From Candidatus Bathyarchaeota archaeon B26-2 (GTDB lineage: Archaea; Thermoproteota; Bathyarchaeia; Bathyarchaeales; B26-1), in the NCBI GenBank assembly GCA_001593935.1, contig LUCE01000006.1:1-48845 (forward strand): 48,845 nucleotides of DNA. The letters run 5' to 3'. The stretch's first letter is position 1, and each line of letters begins with the position of its first letter. A program made the translations under genes and the position numbers. The notes under the pieces were generated by a model that did not search any database, had not been told where the DNA came from, and worked only from the letters and a program-made list of their open reading frames with translations. Below, in pieces: positions 16,717 to 24,133 of this stretch.

Positions 16717-16732
16717 TGAATAAAAATATTCA
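16717..16732. promoter_or_regulatory. Inverted repeat O1 upstream of glnA
   Basis: TGAATA-AAAA-TATTCA, a perfect repeat (arms extend to ATGAATA/TATTCAT). Centre ~24 bp upstream of the TATA centre. Candidate operator or activator site with half-site TGAAT. Confidence 0.55.
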
Positions 16733-16749
16733 TTAATTGATGGAAATTA

Positions 16750-16763
16750 TGAATGAACATTCA
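16750..16763. promoter_or_regulatory. Inverted repeat O2 upstream of glnA
   Basis: TGAATG-AA-CATTCA, a perfect repeat with the same half-site TGAAT/ATTCA as O1. Its centre is 32 bp from that of O1, about three helical turns, so both would face the same side of the DNA. Confidence 0.55.
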
Positions 16764-16807
16764 GCAGCCAGAGTGAAAACTGTGGGATGCGCAGAGCTAT
16801 CTTCTTA

Positions 16808-17188
16808 TCATCCTTTATAGTTAATCTTCGTTGCGACCTTCTGAAGCGCCTCGTAATATTCGCCTGTCTCTATCTTCTCGCAGAGGTTTCCGAGGGCATC
16901 TTGGACGCTCCTAAAGTACTCTTTATCCTCTTCCGTTAGACTTCTATCTCGAAGCTCGGATGCCCTATTCCAGATTCCGAGGCCGGCCTCCTTGAGAGAT
17001 CGATATAAGATTCTGTGTTCAACCTCGATCAGCTGGGATGAGACGTCCCAAGCCAAGTCGATGAGGTCTTCCCCTATTCCTCTGATATTAGGGACGTCCC
17101 ATTTGAGCATATACCTCTCATTTCTTGTGAGAATCTCTCTAAGCCTCGTTTGGATAGTCTGGAGTATAGGTAGGAACCTCTCCATCAT
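16808..17188 (-). CDS. Hypothetical helical protein
   Basis: A 126-residue protein with no family I recognise. It is almost entirely helical by composition: leucine-, glutamate- and arginine-rich, with segments such as LPILQTIQTRLREILTRNERY and SSQLIEVEHRILYRSLKEA. It has no cysteines apart from one (NLCEKIE) and no membrane segment. Starts ATG ATG at 17188; a TATA-like CTTAAAGG near 17215-17224 would make it leaderless. It follows the hydrolase gene at 17264 on the same strand, but with its own promoter. Confidence 0.6.
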   Translation of the reverse strand: MMERFLPILQTIQTRLREILTRNERYMLKWDVPNIRGIGEDLIDLAWDVSSQLIEVEHRILYRSLKEAGLGIWNRASELRDRSLTEEDKEYFRSVQDALGNLCEKIETGEYYEALQKVATKINYKG

Positions 17189-17263
17189 CAACCAATCATA
17201 TAGGTGGCTGAATTAACCTTTAAGTTTTATCGTGGGTCAGCTTAGAGGCTGCCTTCCACGCTT

Positions 17264-17809
17264 CTACTTCACGAGTTTAAGGGCTTCCTTGAACTCTTGG
17301 GTTCCAGCCCTCCTCAGAAGTTCATATATCAACATCTCCGTTGAGGAGATTACGGCTCCGCTCTGCTTCATCCTCTCTATTCCAATAGTCTTGTCATCCT
17401 CCCTTCTCGAAGAGGTTGCGTCACTGACCACGCAGACGCTGTAACCCAAGTCAAGGCTCTCTATAGCCGTTTGGCTGACGCAGATGTGAGTCTCGATACC
17501 CGTTAGTATCAGAGTTTTTGTGTCCAACCTCTTCAAGGCCCTTATGAACCCTTCAGACCCGAAGCAGCTGAACTCCACCTTCTCTATCGGCTTGACCCTT
17601 AGGATGAGTTCCTTGATCTCCCTTATCGTAGCGCCTAGGCCCTTCGGGTACTGCTCAGTTAGAACGATCGGTATTCCCATGATCCTCGCGAACTTTATGA
17701 GTCTCCGCACGTTCTCGGAGACTTCTTCTCTCTTATGTATGTGTGGGAAGAGTTTCTCTTGGATGTCTATTATGATGAGGGTTGCTCCTTCCTTTGAGAG
17801 TAAGCCCAT
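17264..17809 (-). CDS. Isochorismatase-family cysteine hydrolase
   Basis: A 181-residue alpha/beta hydrolase of the isochorismatase/nicotinamidase superfamily. The Asp-Lys-Cys triad is visible: Asp in LIIIDIQEKLFP (residue 15), Lys in IEKVEFSCF (~79), and Cys in LTGIETHICVSQTA, preceded by the usual cis-peptide region. It most resembles the small YcaC-like hydrolases of unknown substrate; the zinc ligands typical of nicotinamidase are not evident. ATG 17809 is preceded by GGTGAGGA. It stands alone, 290 bases from the divergent hydrogenase operon. Confidence 0.85.
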   Translation of the reverse strand: MGLLSKEGATLIIIDIQEKLFPHIHKREEVSENVRRLIKFARIMGIPIVLTEQYPKGLGATIREIKELILRVKPIEKVEFSCFGSEGFIRALKRLDTKTLILTGIETHICVSQTAIESLDLGYSVCVVSDATSSRREDDKTIGIERMKQSGAVISSTEMLIYELLRRAGTQEFKEALKLVK

Positions 17810-18035
17810 CGGCGTTCCTCACCGACTCAGCATTAGATTCGTCAAGATATAAGTGTGCGCCTTGCTCGAACCTTGTTCAACGGAGTCTCTCATGAAATTA
17901 TTTACGTCTACACCTCCATCACATGGATAGCATTACAAGGATGTTACAAAGACATTTAATCGGTTTCGTTTAATGTATATAGGCTTACCTTCACGGGAGA
18001 TGAAAGGGGCACGATAGTCGGTGCGACAAAGAAAA

Positions 18036-18046
18036 GGTATTTAAGT
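18036..18046 (+). promoter_or_regulatory. Promoter of the hydrogenase/complex I-like operon
   Basis: GGTATTTAAGT, TATA-like; start expected near 18067, giving a ~33-base leader with GGTGGAGGGG at 18079-18088 before ATG 18100. A second TATA-like GTATATAGG lies near 17974-17982. Nothing else is seen in 17810-18099. Confidence 0.55.
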
Positions 18047-18099
18047 TTCGTTGAAACATTAAGGAAATCTAGTATCTCGGTGGAGGGGAATTAAGAAAA

Positions 18100-18453
18100 A
18101 TGGAGATTCTTAACCTCGTTTTATCATTGCCATTCATATTTTTCTCAGCTTTTCTTGTAAGCTCCATTTTATACATTATTGGTTTGAAAATATCCCCGAA
18201 AGTTAAGGATATAAATAAAAAGTCTGGTAAGTTCTCGTCGTATGCTTGTGGAGAAGACTTGTCCGCAAAGAAATTTCAAGTGAACATTCAAAGGTTCTTT
18301 CTCTACGTTACCTACTTCATGATCTTCGACATCTCAGCATTCATGTTAGGCTTATCCTTCAACGTTAGAGGAATCTACCCAATCTTATTCAGCGCTGTGA
18401 TCGCATTGAGCCTACTCATGATCGTTCCCGTCATCAGGGGGAAAGAACGATAG
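18100..18453 (+). CDS. nuoA: Complex I-like membrane subunit A
   Basis: A 117-residue protein with three predicted membrane helices (~5-28, 65-86, 90-110). The loop after helix 1 has the diagnostic SSYACGED motif of NuoA/FpoA. In complex I this subunit lines the path between the quinone site and the first proton channel. It opens the A-B-C-D-H-I cluster. A true NuoA homologue is not usual in classical Ech or Mbh hydrogenases, which makes its presence beside a [NiFe] large subunit informative. Confidence 0.92.
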   Translation: MEILNLVLSLPFIFFSAFLVSSILYIIGLKISPKVKDINKKSGKFSSYACGEDLSAKKFQVNIQRFFLYVTYFMIFDISAFMLGLSFNVRGIYPILFSAVIALSLLMIVPVIRGKER

Positions 18454-18455
18454 GA

Positions 18456-18875
18456 CTGATAAGTTGGGCGAGGTCAAGTTCCCCTTGGGTTTTACATTTC
18501 AACTCCGGATCATGTAACGGCTGTGACATCGAGTTCGTCGCCTCAAAGGCGCCCAAGTTCGACCTTGAAAGGTTCGGAATACTCGTCAAAGGAAGTCCGA
18601 GACACGCAGACATACTCGCCGTCACGGGCCCCGTAACCAAGCAAGCCAAGAGCAGACTTATCCGCATCTACCAACAGATGCCTCAGCCAAAATACGTGAT
18701 CGCCATCGGATCCTGCGCCATCAGCGGTGCGCCCTTCAACGGTTCCTACAGCCTATGCGAGGGAGTTGACAAAGTAATCCCTGTCGACGTCTACGTGGGA
18801 GGATGCCCCCCGAGACCAGAGGCGATCATAAACGGCATATTGAGGCTCATCGAGAGGATGAAGGGCGAGAAGTGA
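18456..18875 (+). CDS. nuoB: Hydrogenase small subunit / NuoB-like, near-cognate start
   Basis: Carries the proximal [4Fe-4S] cluster. The frame reads SPWVLHFNSGSCNGCDIEF: CNGCDIE is the form found in group 4 membrane hydrogenases, where complex I has a CC pair. Further cluster Cys are in IGSCAISG (~87) and GGCPPRP (~117), and GSPRHADILAVTGPVT is conserved. The frame is intact back past the nuoA stop but contains no ATG, GTG or TTG before Met75 at 18678. CTG at 18456, ten bases after GGGGGAAAG, or ATA at 18450 overlapping the nuoA stop, must start it, unless there is a sequence error. The coordinates assume CTG. It overlaps nuoC as TGATG. Confidence 0.85.
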   Translation: MISWARSSSPWVLHFNSGSCNGCDIEFVASKAPKFDLERFGILVKGSPRHADILAVTGPVTKQAKSRLIRIYQQMPQPKYVIAIGSCAISGAPFNGSYSLCEGVDKVIPVDVYVGGCPPRPEAIINGILRLIERMKGEK

Positions 18876-19342
18876 TGGCGGCATTAAACCTAAACCGGAT
18901 AAGGAGGCGGCTAAAGGGTAGAGTTCAAGAGGTGTTTGTTCAGAGAGAGAGAAGAATCTTCATCAGAGTTGCCGAGGAAGACCTCAGAGAAACCGTCAAG
19001 ACCCTAATCCGGTTAGATGGGTTCAACCACTTGGCTACCATCACAGGGGTCGACATCGGACCCGCGATTGAACTAATCTACCATATAATCTATAAAGACG
19101 CCGTTGTCTCCCTCAAGGTTCAAGTCCCGAAAGAATCTCCAGTTCTGCCGACAATCACCGACTTGATTCCGGGCGCGGTCTTCTATGAGCGGGAGATTCA
19201 AGATCTCCTAGGTGTGAAGTTTGAAGGAAACTCGAGTTCATCACTCTTTATTCTACCCGATGGTTGGCCAGATGGAGTTCACCCTCTCAGAAAGGAGTGG
19301 ACACTGGGAAGAATCTCCAAGAAGGTGAGGAGGCTATGGTGA
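18875..19342 (+). CDS. nuoC: Complex I/hydrogenase subunit C
   Basis: Hydrophilic 30-kDa-type subunit (155 residues) that ties the large subunit to the cluster-bearing module. The family signature is near the end: YEREIQDLLGV, LPDGWPDGVHPLRKEW. The ATG at 18875 overlaps the nuoB stop as TGATG; a longer frame from 18803 reads nuoB sequence and is rejected. It overlaps the start of subunit D by seven bases. Confidence 0.9.
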   Translation: MAALNLNRIRRRLKGRVQEVFVQRERRIFIRVAEEDLRETVKTLIRLDGFNHLATITGVDIGPAIELIYHIIYKDAVVSLKVQVPKESPVLPTITDLIPGAVFYEREIQDLLGVKFEGNSSSSLFILPDGWPDGVHPLRKEWTLGRISKKVRRLW

Positions 19343-20511
19343 AGGCGATCGATATACCGTTTGGGCCGCAGCATCCAGCTCTGGAGGAACCTATAAACTT
19401 CACCTTCGAGGTTGAGGAGGAGCGCGTTGTCGATGTTAAGATTCGCCTGGGCTACATCCATAGGGGGATCGAGAAGCTGGCCGAGAACCGAACTTATCAT
19501 CAAAACGTCTACCTCGTTGAGAGGATATGTGGAATCTGCTCATTCGCTCATACTACATGCTATACTCAAGCAGTTGAAGAACTCTTAGGCGTCGATATAC
19601 CCGAGAGAGCTAAGTACATAAGGACGATCTTCTGTGAGATGGAGAGGATTCAAAACCATTATCTGTGGCTAGGTTTTACCGCGAAGGCGATGGGCTTCGA
19701 GACCTTATTTATGTATACTTGGAGAGACCGGGAGGCGATGCTGGAGGTTCTGGAGATGATCTCTGGAAAACGGGTGAACTACGGGATGAACACGATAGGA
19801 GGAGTACGCAGAGACATAACCGGCAAGATGGTCGAGAGGATGGAAGAGCGACTCAACTACCTCGAGGAGAGGGCGAACTACTACAAGAAGGTATGCACAA
19901 AAGAACGGTCGATCCTAAAAAGAACGGTCGGTGTAGGAATGCTGGAGCCAAGCGACGCCTTAAACCTATGCGCCGTAGGCCCAACATTAAGAGCGAGCGG
20001 CATACCTCAAGACGTTAGAGCTGACGAACCGTACGCGGCATACGGCGAGATTCCCTTCAGAGTCGTCACCTATGACGGCTGCGATGTTGCAAGCAGAATC
20101 CTCGTAAGGATCGATGAGATTATTGAAAGCGTAAAGATGATAAGACGTGCGTTGGATGGGATGCCCCAAGGACCCATCAGGGTCAAGGTTCCAAAGAATG
20201 TCCCAAAAGGCGAAGCGGTCAGCCTTGTTGAGGCGCCGCGAGGAGAGGACCTCCATTACCTGAGGTCCGACGGAAGCGATAGACCGGCACGTTTGAAGGT
20301 CAGAGCTCCTACCCTAGCAAACCTCCCATCTCTTCGCAAGATGCTCAAGGGTGTCAACATTGCGGACATACCAATCGTTATAGCCGGGATCGATCCTTGT
20401 CTAGCATGTATGGAGCGGGTTATACTGGTTGATACAAAGAGTAAGAAGGGTCAGGCATGGAGCGGTGAGGAGTTGTGGAGGTACGCCAACGAATGGTACA
20501 GAGAGAGCTGA
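19336..20511 (+). CDS. nuoD: [NiFe]-hydrogenase large subunit, group 4 (NuoD-like)
   Basis: Catalytic subunit of a membrane-bound H2-evolving hydrogenase. Both nickel-binding motifs are complete: ERICGICSFAH near the N-terminus (Cys65, Cys68) and DPCLACMER near the C-terminus (Cys355, Cys358). NuoD of complex I has lost these cysteines, so this is a hydrogenase and not a quinone-reducing subunit. Other family blocks: FGPQHPALEEP, RLGYIHRGIEKLAE, LFMYTWRDRE, NTIGGVRRDI. Length 391. Thirty residues follow the last motif, as in Ech/Mbh types. ATG 19336 has AAGGTGAGG upstream; a frame from 19264 is rejected. No maturation genes (hyp) or processing protease are in view. Confidence 0.93.
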   Translation: MVKAIDIPFGPQHPALEEPINFTFEVEEERVVDVKIRLGYIHRGIEKLAENRTYHQNVYLVERICGICSFAHTTCYTQAVEELLGVDIPERAKYIRTIFCEMERIQNHYLWLGFTAKAMGFETLFMYTWRDREAMLEVLEMISGKRVNYGMNTIGGVRRDITGKMVERMEERLNYLEERANYYKKVCTKERSILKRTVGVGMLEPSDALNLCAVGPTLRASGIPQDVRADEPYAAYGEIPFRVVTYDGCDVASRILVRIDEIIESVKMIRRALDGMPQGPIRVKVPKNVPKGEAVSLVEAPRGEDLHYLRSDGSDRPARLKVRAPTLANLPSLRKMLKGVNIADIPIVIAGIDPCLACMERVILVDTKSKKGQAWSGEELWRYANEWYRES

Positions 20512-21449
20512 TGGCTATACTTGAAGTCTTCTTTTTCCCCGGCTTCCTCTTCCTCTTCTCTTTAGCGTTCTTCATAGAATGGTTCGACCGGAAATTGGTT
20601 GCAAAGTTTCAGAACCGTTATGGGCCGCTGTATGTAGGGCCGAAGGGAATCCTCCAGCCTATCGCGGACTTTCTCAAGCTCCTCTCAAAGGAGGATATCA
20701 CACCGGCTATGGCCGATAAGGTTCCCTTCGCTCTCATACCGCTCTTGATGCTTACCTTCTCGATGACACCTTTATTCTGTATCCCGATAACCGGCTCTTC
20801 AGCTCTAATCTCGTTCGAAGGAGACTTGATAGTGGTAATGTTCATAATGACGCTCACCGCTCTCCTCTCGTTTTTAGGCGCTTGGGTCTCAACGAATCGT
20901 TTCAGCACAATAGGAGGGGTCCGAACGGGCCTACAGATGTTCGGATATGAGGTCCCGTTAAACATTGTGATGATCGGGCCGGCTATCGGAGCTGGTAGCC
21001 TCTCTATAAGCGGAATCGTTGAGTGGCAGAGTCGAGGAGTCTGGTTTATAATGACGCAGATACTGGGCTTCGCGGTCTTCTCGTTATGTCTCTTGGCGCA
21101 TCTCCAGAGGGTTCCGTTCGATATACCAGAGGCTGAGACTGAGATTGTGGCCGGATGGCTTGTTGAGTTCAGCGGTAAGAAACTGGCCCTCATAAGACTT
21201 GCAAAGAACTTCGAGCTCGTCTTGGCGGCTTCCCTTATGGTGTCCCTTTACTTAGGAGGGCCGACGGGAACCCTGCTGCCCAACCCATTAACGTTCCTAA
21301 TAAAACTTGTCTTCTGTACATTTATCCTCTCAAACTTGAGAGCTCTCTTCGCGAGATACCGGATTGACCAGTTTCTAGCTGCCGCGTGGAAGTATCTGAT
21401 ACCGCTTGCGCTTCTGCAAATATCTTTAGTTGAGGTATCACTGTGGTGA
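20511..21449 (+). CDS. nuoH: Complex I-like membrane subunit H
   Basis: Connects the peripheral arm to the ion pumps. About eight membrane helices in 312 residues. Family motifs: EWFDRKLVAKFQNRYGP, GPKGILQPIADFLKLLSKEDITP, and PFDIPEAETEIVAGWLVEFSG. The acidic residues in these loops form the entry to the quinone/proton channel in complex I. ATG 20511 overlaps the preceding stop as TGATG. Confidence 0.94.
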   Translation: MAILEVFFFPGFLFLFSLAFFIEWFDRKLVAKFQNRYGPLYVGPKGILQPIADFLKLLSKEDITPAMADKVPFALIPLLMLTFSMTPLFCIPITGSSALISFEGDLIVVMFIMTLTALLSFLGAWVSTNRFSTIGGVRTGLQMFGYEVPLNIVMIGPAIGAGSLSISGIVEWQSRGVWFIMTQILGFAVFSLCLLAHLQRVPFDIPEAETEIVAGWLVEFSGKKLALIRLAKNFELVLAASLMVSLYLGGPTGTLLPNPLTFLIKLVFCTFILSNLRALFARYRIDQFLAAAWKYLIPLALLQISLVEVSLW

Positions 21450-21454
21450 TCTTG

Positions 21455-21793
21455 ATGGCGATGGAAGATGAACTGCTTGAGAGTCTCAAGAAGAAGCCGG
21501 TAACTCTACGCTTTCCCTACGAACGGGCCCGGCCAGAGGACAGGATGCAAGCTAAAGTCACCTGGGAGATCGAGAAGTGTATAGGCTGCAATCTCTGTGT
21601 CAAGGTATGTCCATCAAACGCCATAAAACTGATTGGGAGAGGCCGGAAGGCCGAGATAAGATACCATGTCGGCCGATGTCTCTTCTGCGGTGAATGCGTA
21701 GACGTTTGTCCGACAAAGGCTATACAGACCACAAAGGAGTTCGAGTTGGCGTTCACGAAACCCGAGGAGATGATCCTCGAGTTTAGGAGGTAA
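21455..21793 (+). CDS. nuoI: Two-[4Fe-4S] ferredoxin subunit I
   Basis: Electron-transfer subunit of 112 residues with two CxxCxxCxxxCP motifs (CIGCNLCVKVCP at 42-52, CLFCGECVDVCP at 75-85). It would pass electrons from a soluble donor, most likely ferredoxin, to the NuoB-like subunit. No NADH- or F420H2-binding subunit (NuoE/F/G or FpoF) is in the cluster. Start taken at ATG 21455, six bases after the nuoH stop; GTG 21443 and ATG 21461 are alternatives. Confidence 0.93.
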   Translation: MAMEDELLESLKKKPVTLRFPYERARPEDRMQAKVTWEIEKCIGCNLCVKVCPSNAIKLIGRGRKAEIRYHVGRCLFCGECVDVCPTKAIQTTKEFELAFTKPEEMILEFRR

Positions 21794-21973
21794 GCCTGCC
21801 ACTTACATAGGTTGAGATGTATGTACCGATAATGAGAAGGATGGCCGCCGTCGGATGACCAAAAAATGTACACACCCACTAAGGCCTCTAAATTCAAGAG
21901 AAAATAAGGCTGAAAAAGCCTCGAATCTTAAAGAGTCACTCGATTAGATAGTATAACAAAATCGCTTAAAAAG

Positions 21974-21982
21974 ATAAATATA
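21974..21982 (+). promoter_or_regulatory. Internal promoter before the L-M-J-J-K-N half
   Basis: ATAAATATA in a 255-base A/T-rich gap (21794-22048). Start expected near 22004, leaving a ~45-base leader with GAGGGAG at 22034-22040. A short near-repeat, GGCATTAA, occurs twice at 21991-22009. No gene is seen in the gap; a weak hairpin AGGCT-GAAAA-AGCCT near 21909-21923 could end the upstream transcript. Confidence 0.5.
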
Positions 21983-22048
21983 CACTAAAAGGCATTAAAA
22001 TGGCATTAAGTACCCGAACATTCACCGAGAAATGAGGGAGATAATACG

Positions 22049-24133
22049 CTGCTTCCTTACGCTCCGTGGCTCTCTTGGATAGTTCCCGCTTGTGGAGCCC
22101 TACTCACGCCGGTCTTCGGTTCGTTCCACGTAACTAGAAAGTTCAGGGATCACCTAGCTATAACATCCATAGGGTTGACCGTTCTCTTCTCTTTATCGAT
22201 GGTGCCCGAAGCTCTCAGCGGCGAAGTCATCGATCTACGACTCTCCCCACCGCCTGTTGAGATCGGAGTTTTAATAGACCCTCTAAGTGTGCTTATGGCG
22301 ATCGTTGTAAGCGTCATCGGCCTCTTCGTCACGATATTCTCCTCCGGATATATGCATGACGACCCGAGTTTAACCAGGTTCTGGTTCATTATGCAACTCT
22401 TCATATCCGGATACGTCCTGCTCGTTTTGGCGGATAACTTCTTACTCATGTTCATCGGATGGGAGATCGTTGGGTTATGCTGCACCTACCTCACATCCTT
22501 CGAGTATAAGAAGAGGAAAAAAGCACACTTGGGTTTGAAGGTCAACAATATTCTTCGAGTGGGGGACGTAGGATTACTCATCTTCATCTTGGCCCTTTAC
22601 GCTTATTCGAACCCACATACCTTCAATTTTGTGGAGTTATCTAAAGACGACAACTTGATTATTCAGTTGTCTAGGTCCGGCCTATTACTCGTCATTTCAC
22701 TCATGTTCCTCGGCGGCGTCGTGGGTAAGGCTGCTCAATTTCCGCTGCATGAGTGGTTGCCCGACATGTTAGTGGGTACGCCTTCGTCCTCTAACGCCTT
22801 GACCGAATGCCTCGCGGGGCCTTACCTTATGGCTAGGGCTCTACCGATCTTTCGCGAGGCGTACGTCTCCGGATTCAACGAGCTCTCTCACTTCTTCTTA
22901 GCCGTGGCGTGGGTTGGAGCTATCACAGGGTTCGTTGCGGCTTTGACAGCGACTGCGCAGAGGCATCCCCAACGAGTTATGGCCTACTCCATCTCAAGCG
23001 TCATCGGCTACATGTTGACGGCCCTCGGTTTAGCCGGGTTAAACAGCAGCATGACGTCGGGTTACTTAGCGGGAACAATCATACTCACCATTGACGCCTT
23101 CGTCTCGGCGTTGCTGATCCTCTCCACAGTCTTCGTCTCTTACGCTGTCAGATCGGAGGATCTGTACAATATGCGTGGGTTCAGAAGTAGACTTGTACAT
23201 CGTGGAATGGAGATCGCTGTCTTCGCCATGATAAATGTTCCTCCCTTCAGCGGCTTCTGGCTCAGCAACTGGGTTCAAACATTGGCTTTGGAACTCACTA
23301 ACAGAACTTACGAGTACGGGCAGGAGATTCTGGTCCGTTCGGGCTACGGGCTGTTCACCCTCCTCATATTAACCGGCGGCGTCTCAGCCTTTTACGGGCT
23401 CAGACTGATGGGCCTCATCTTCAGTAAAGGTTCCCTTCGAAAGAACGTTAGGGAGGTTCCCAAATCGATGCGTATCTCCTTCTCCGGCTTACTCTTGGTA
23501 ACCGCGATATTGGACATCTCTGTACCCCTACTTATTCCCGTCTTCAACGGATTCTTCCTACCGGTCGTTCGTGAGATGATCTTCCCCAGCGTCTTCGAAG
23601 TGTTGATTTACATCATTCCTTCAATAAGCACCGTCATGACGATTATCGCGTTGTTGATCGGTGGTTACATCTCACATCAACTTTACATATCCCATAAGAT
23701 CGATCCCGAAGAGGTTATGAAAAAGTTCCCGTTTTTGACAAAGATTCATGCTTTCCTCCTTAACCGTTGTTACATCGACGCCTTGTACTACAAAGTTGCG
23801 TATCATGCAATCGGTCTATCGAGAAGCCTCTATAAGGGCGTTGAGATGGAGGGCATAAAGATGTTCAGGATCAGGGGGATAAACGAGTTTTTCGATATCT
23901 CTGTGAGATGGCTGAGCTCGCTTTCGCGGTGGATTTATCCCTCAATAGAGCTTGGGTGTTTCGAGAAGTTCAACCAGAGAGTGGTGGAGAGCGTAACTAA
24001 AATCTCTGGAAGAATGCGGGAGGTCCAGACTGGAGTCCTATCTTATAACATGTTAATGATGTTGTTCGGCACAATCATGCTGGCGCTCTTACTCTTCATG
24101 TTTGGAGGAGGCTATGCGGGGGCACACTTATGA
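22049..24133 (+). CDS. nuoL: Antiporter-like ion-pumping subunit L, CTG start likely
   Basis: Large Mrp/NuoL-type pump with ~15 membrane helices and a long C-terminal extension with an amphipathic helix. Motifs: NFLLMFIGWEIVGLCCTYLTSF and QFPLHEWLPDMLVGTPSSSNALTE (given in pieces: QFPLHEWLPDML, PSSSNALT). The first canonical start in frame (TTG 22175) would remove the first membrane helix. The frame extends to 22010, and LPYAPWLSWIVPACGALLTP begins at CTG 22049, eight bases after GAGGGAG, exactly where the family starts. I therefore propose CTG initiation, 694 residues. It overlaps subunit M by four bases. Confidence 0.88.
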   Translation: MLPYAPWLSWIVPACGALLTPVFGSFHVTRKFRDHLAITSIGLTVLFSLSMVPEALSGEVIDLRLSPPPVEIGVLIDPLSVLMAIVVSVIGLFVTIFSSGYMHDDPSLTRFWFIMQLFISGYVLLVLADNFLLMFIGWEIVGLCCTYLTSFEYKKRKKAHLGLKVNNILRVGDVGLLIFILALYAYSNPHTFNFVELSKDDNLIIQLSRSGLLLVISLMFLGGVVGKAAQFPLHEWLPDMLVGTPSSSNALTECLAGPYLMARALPIFREAYVSGFNELSHFFLAVAWVGAITGFVAALTATAQRHPQRVMAYSISSVIGYMLTALGLAGLNSSMTSGYLAGTIILTIDAFVSALLILSTVFVSYAVRSEDLYNMRGFRSRLVHRGMEIAVFAMINVPPFSGFWLSNWVQTLALELTNRTYEYGQEILVRSGYGLFTLLILTGGVSAFYGLRLMGLIFSKGSLRKNVREVPKSMRISFSGLLLVTAILDISVPLLIPVFNGFFLPVVREMIFPSVFEVLIYIIPSISTVMTIIALLIGGYISHQLYISHKIDPEEVMKKFPFLTKIHAFLLNRCYIDALYYKVAYHAIGLSRSLYKGVEMEGIKMFRIRGINEFFDISVRWLSSLSRWIYPSIELGCFEKFNQRVVESVTKISGRMREVQTGVLSYNMLMMLFGTIMLALLLFMFGGGYAGAHL

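Noticed and set aside
20618-21193. Minus-strand frame of 191 codons inside nuoH
   Set aside because: Antisense to a highly conserved membrane gene; low-complexity shadow.
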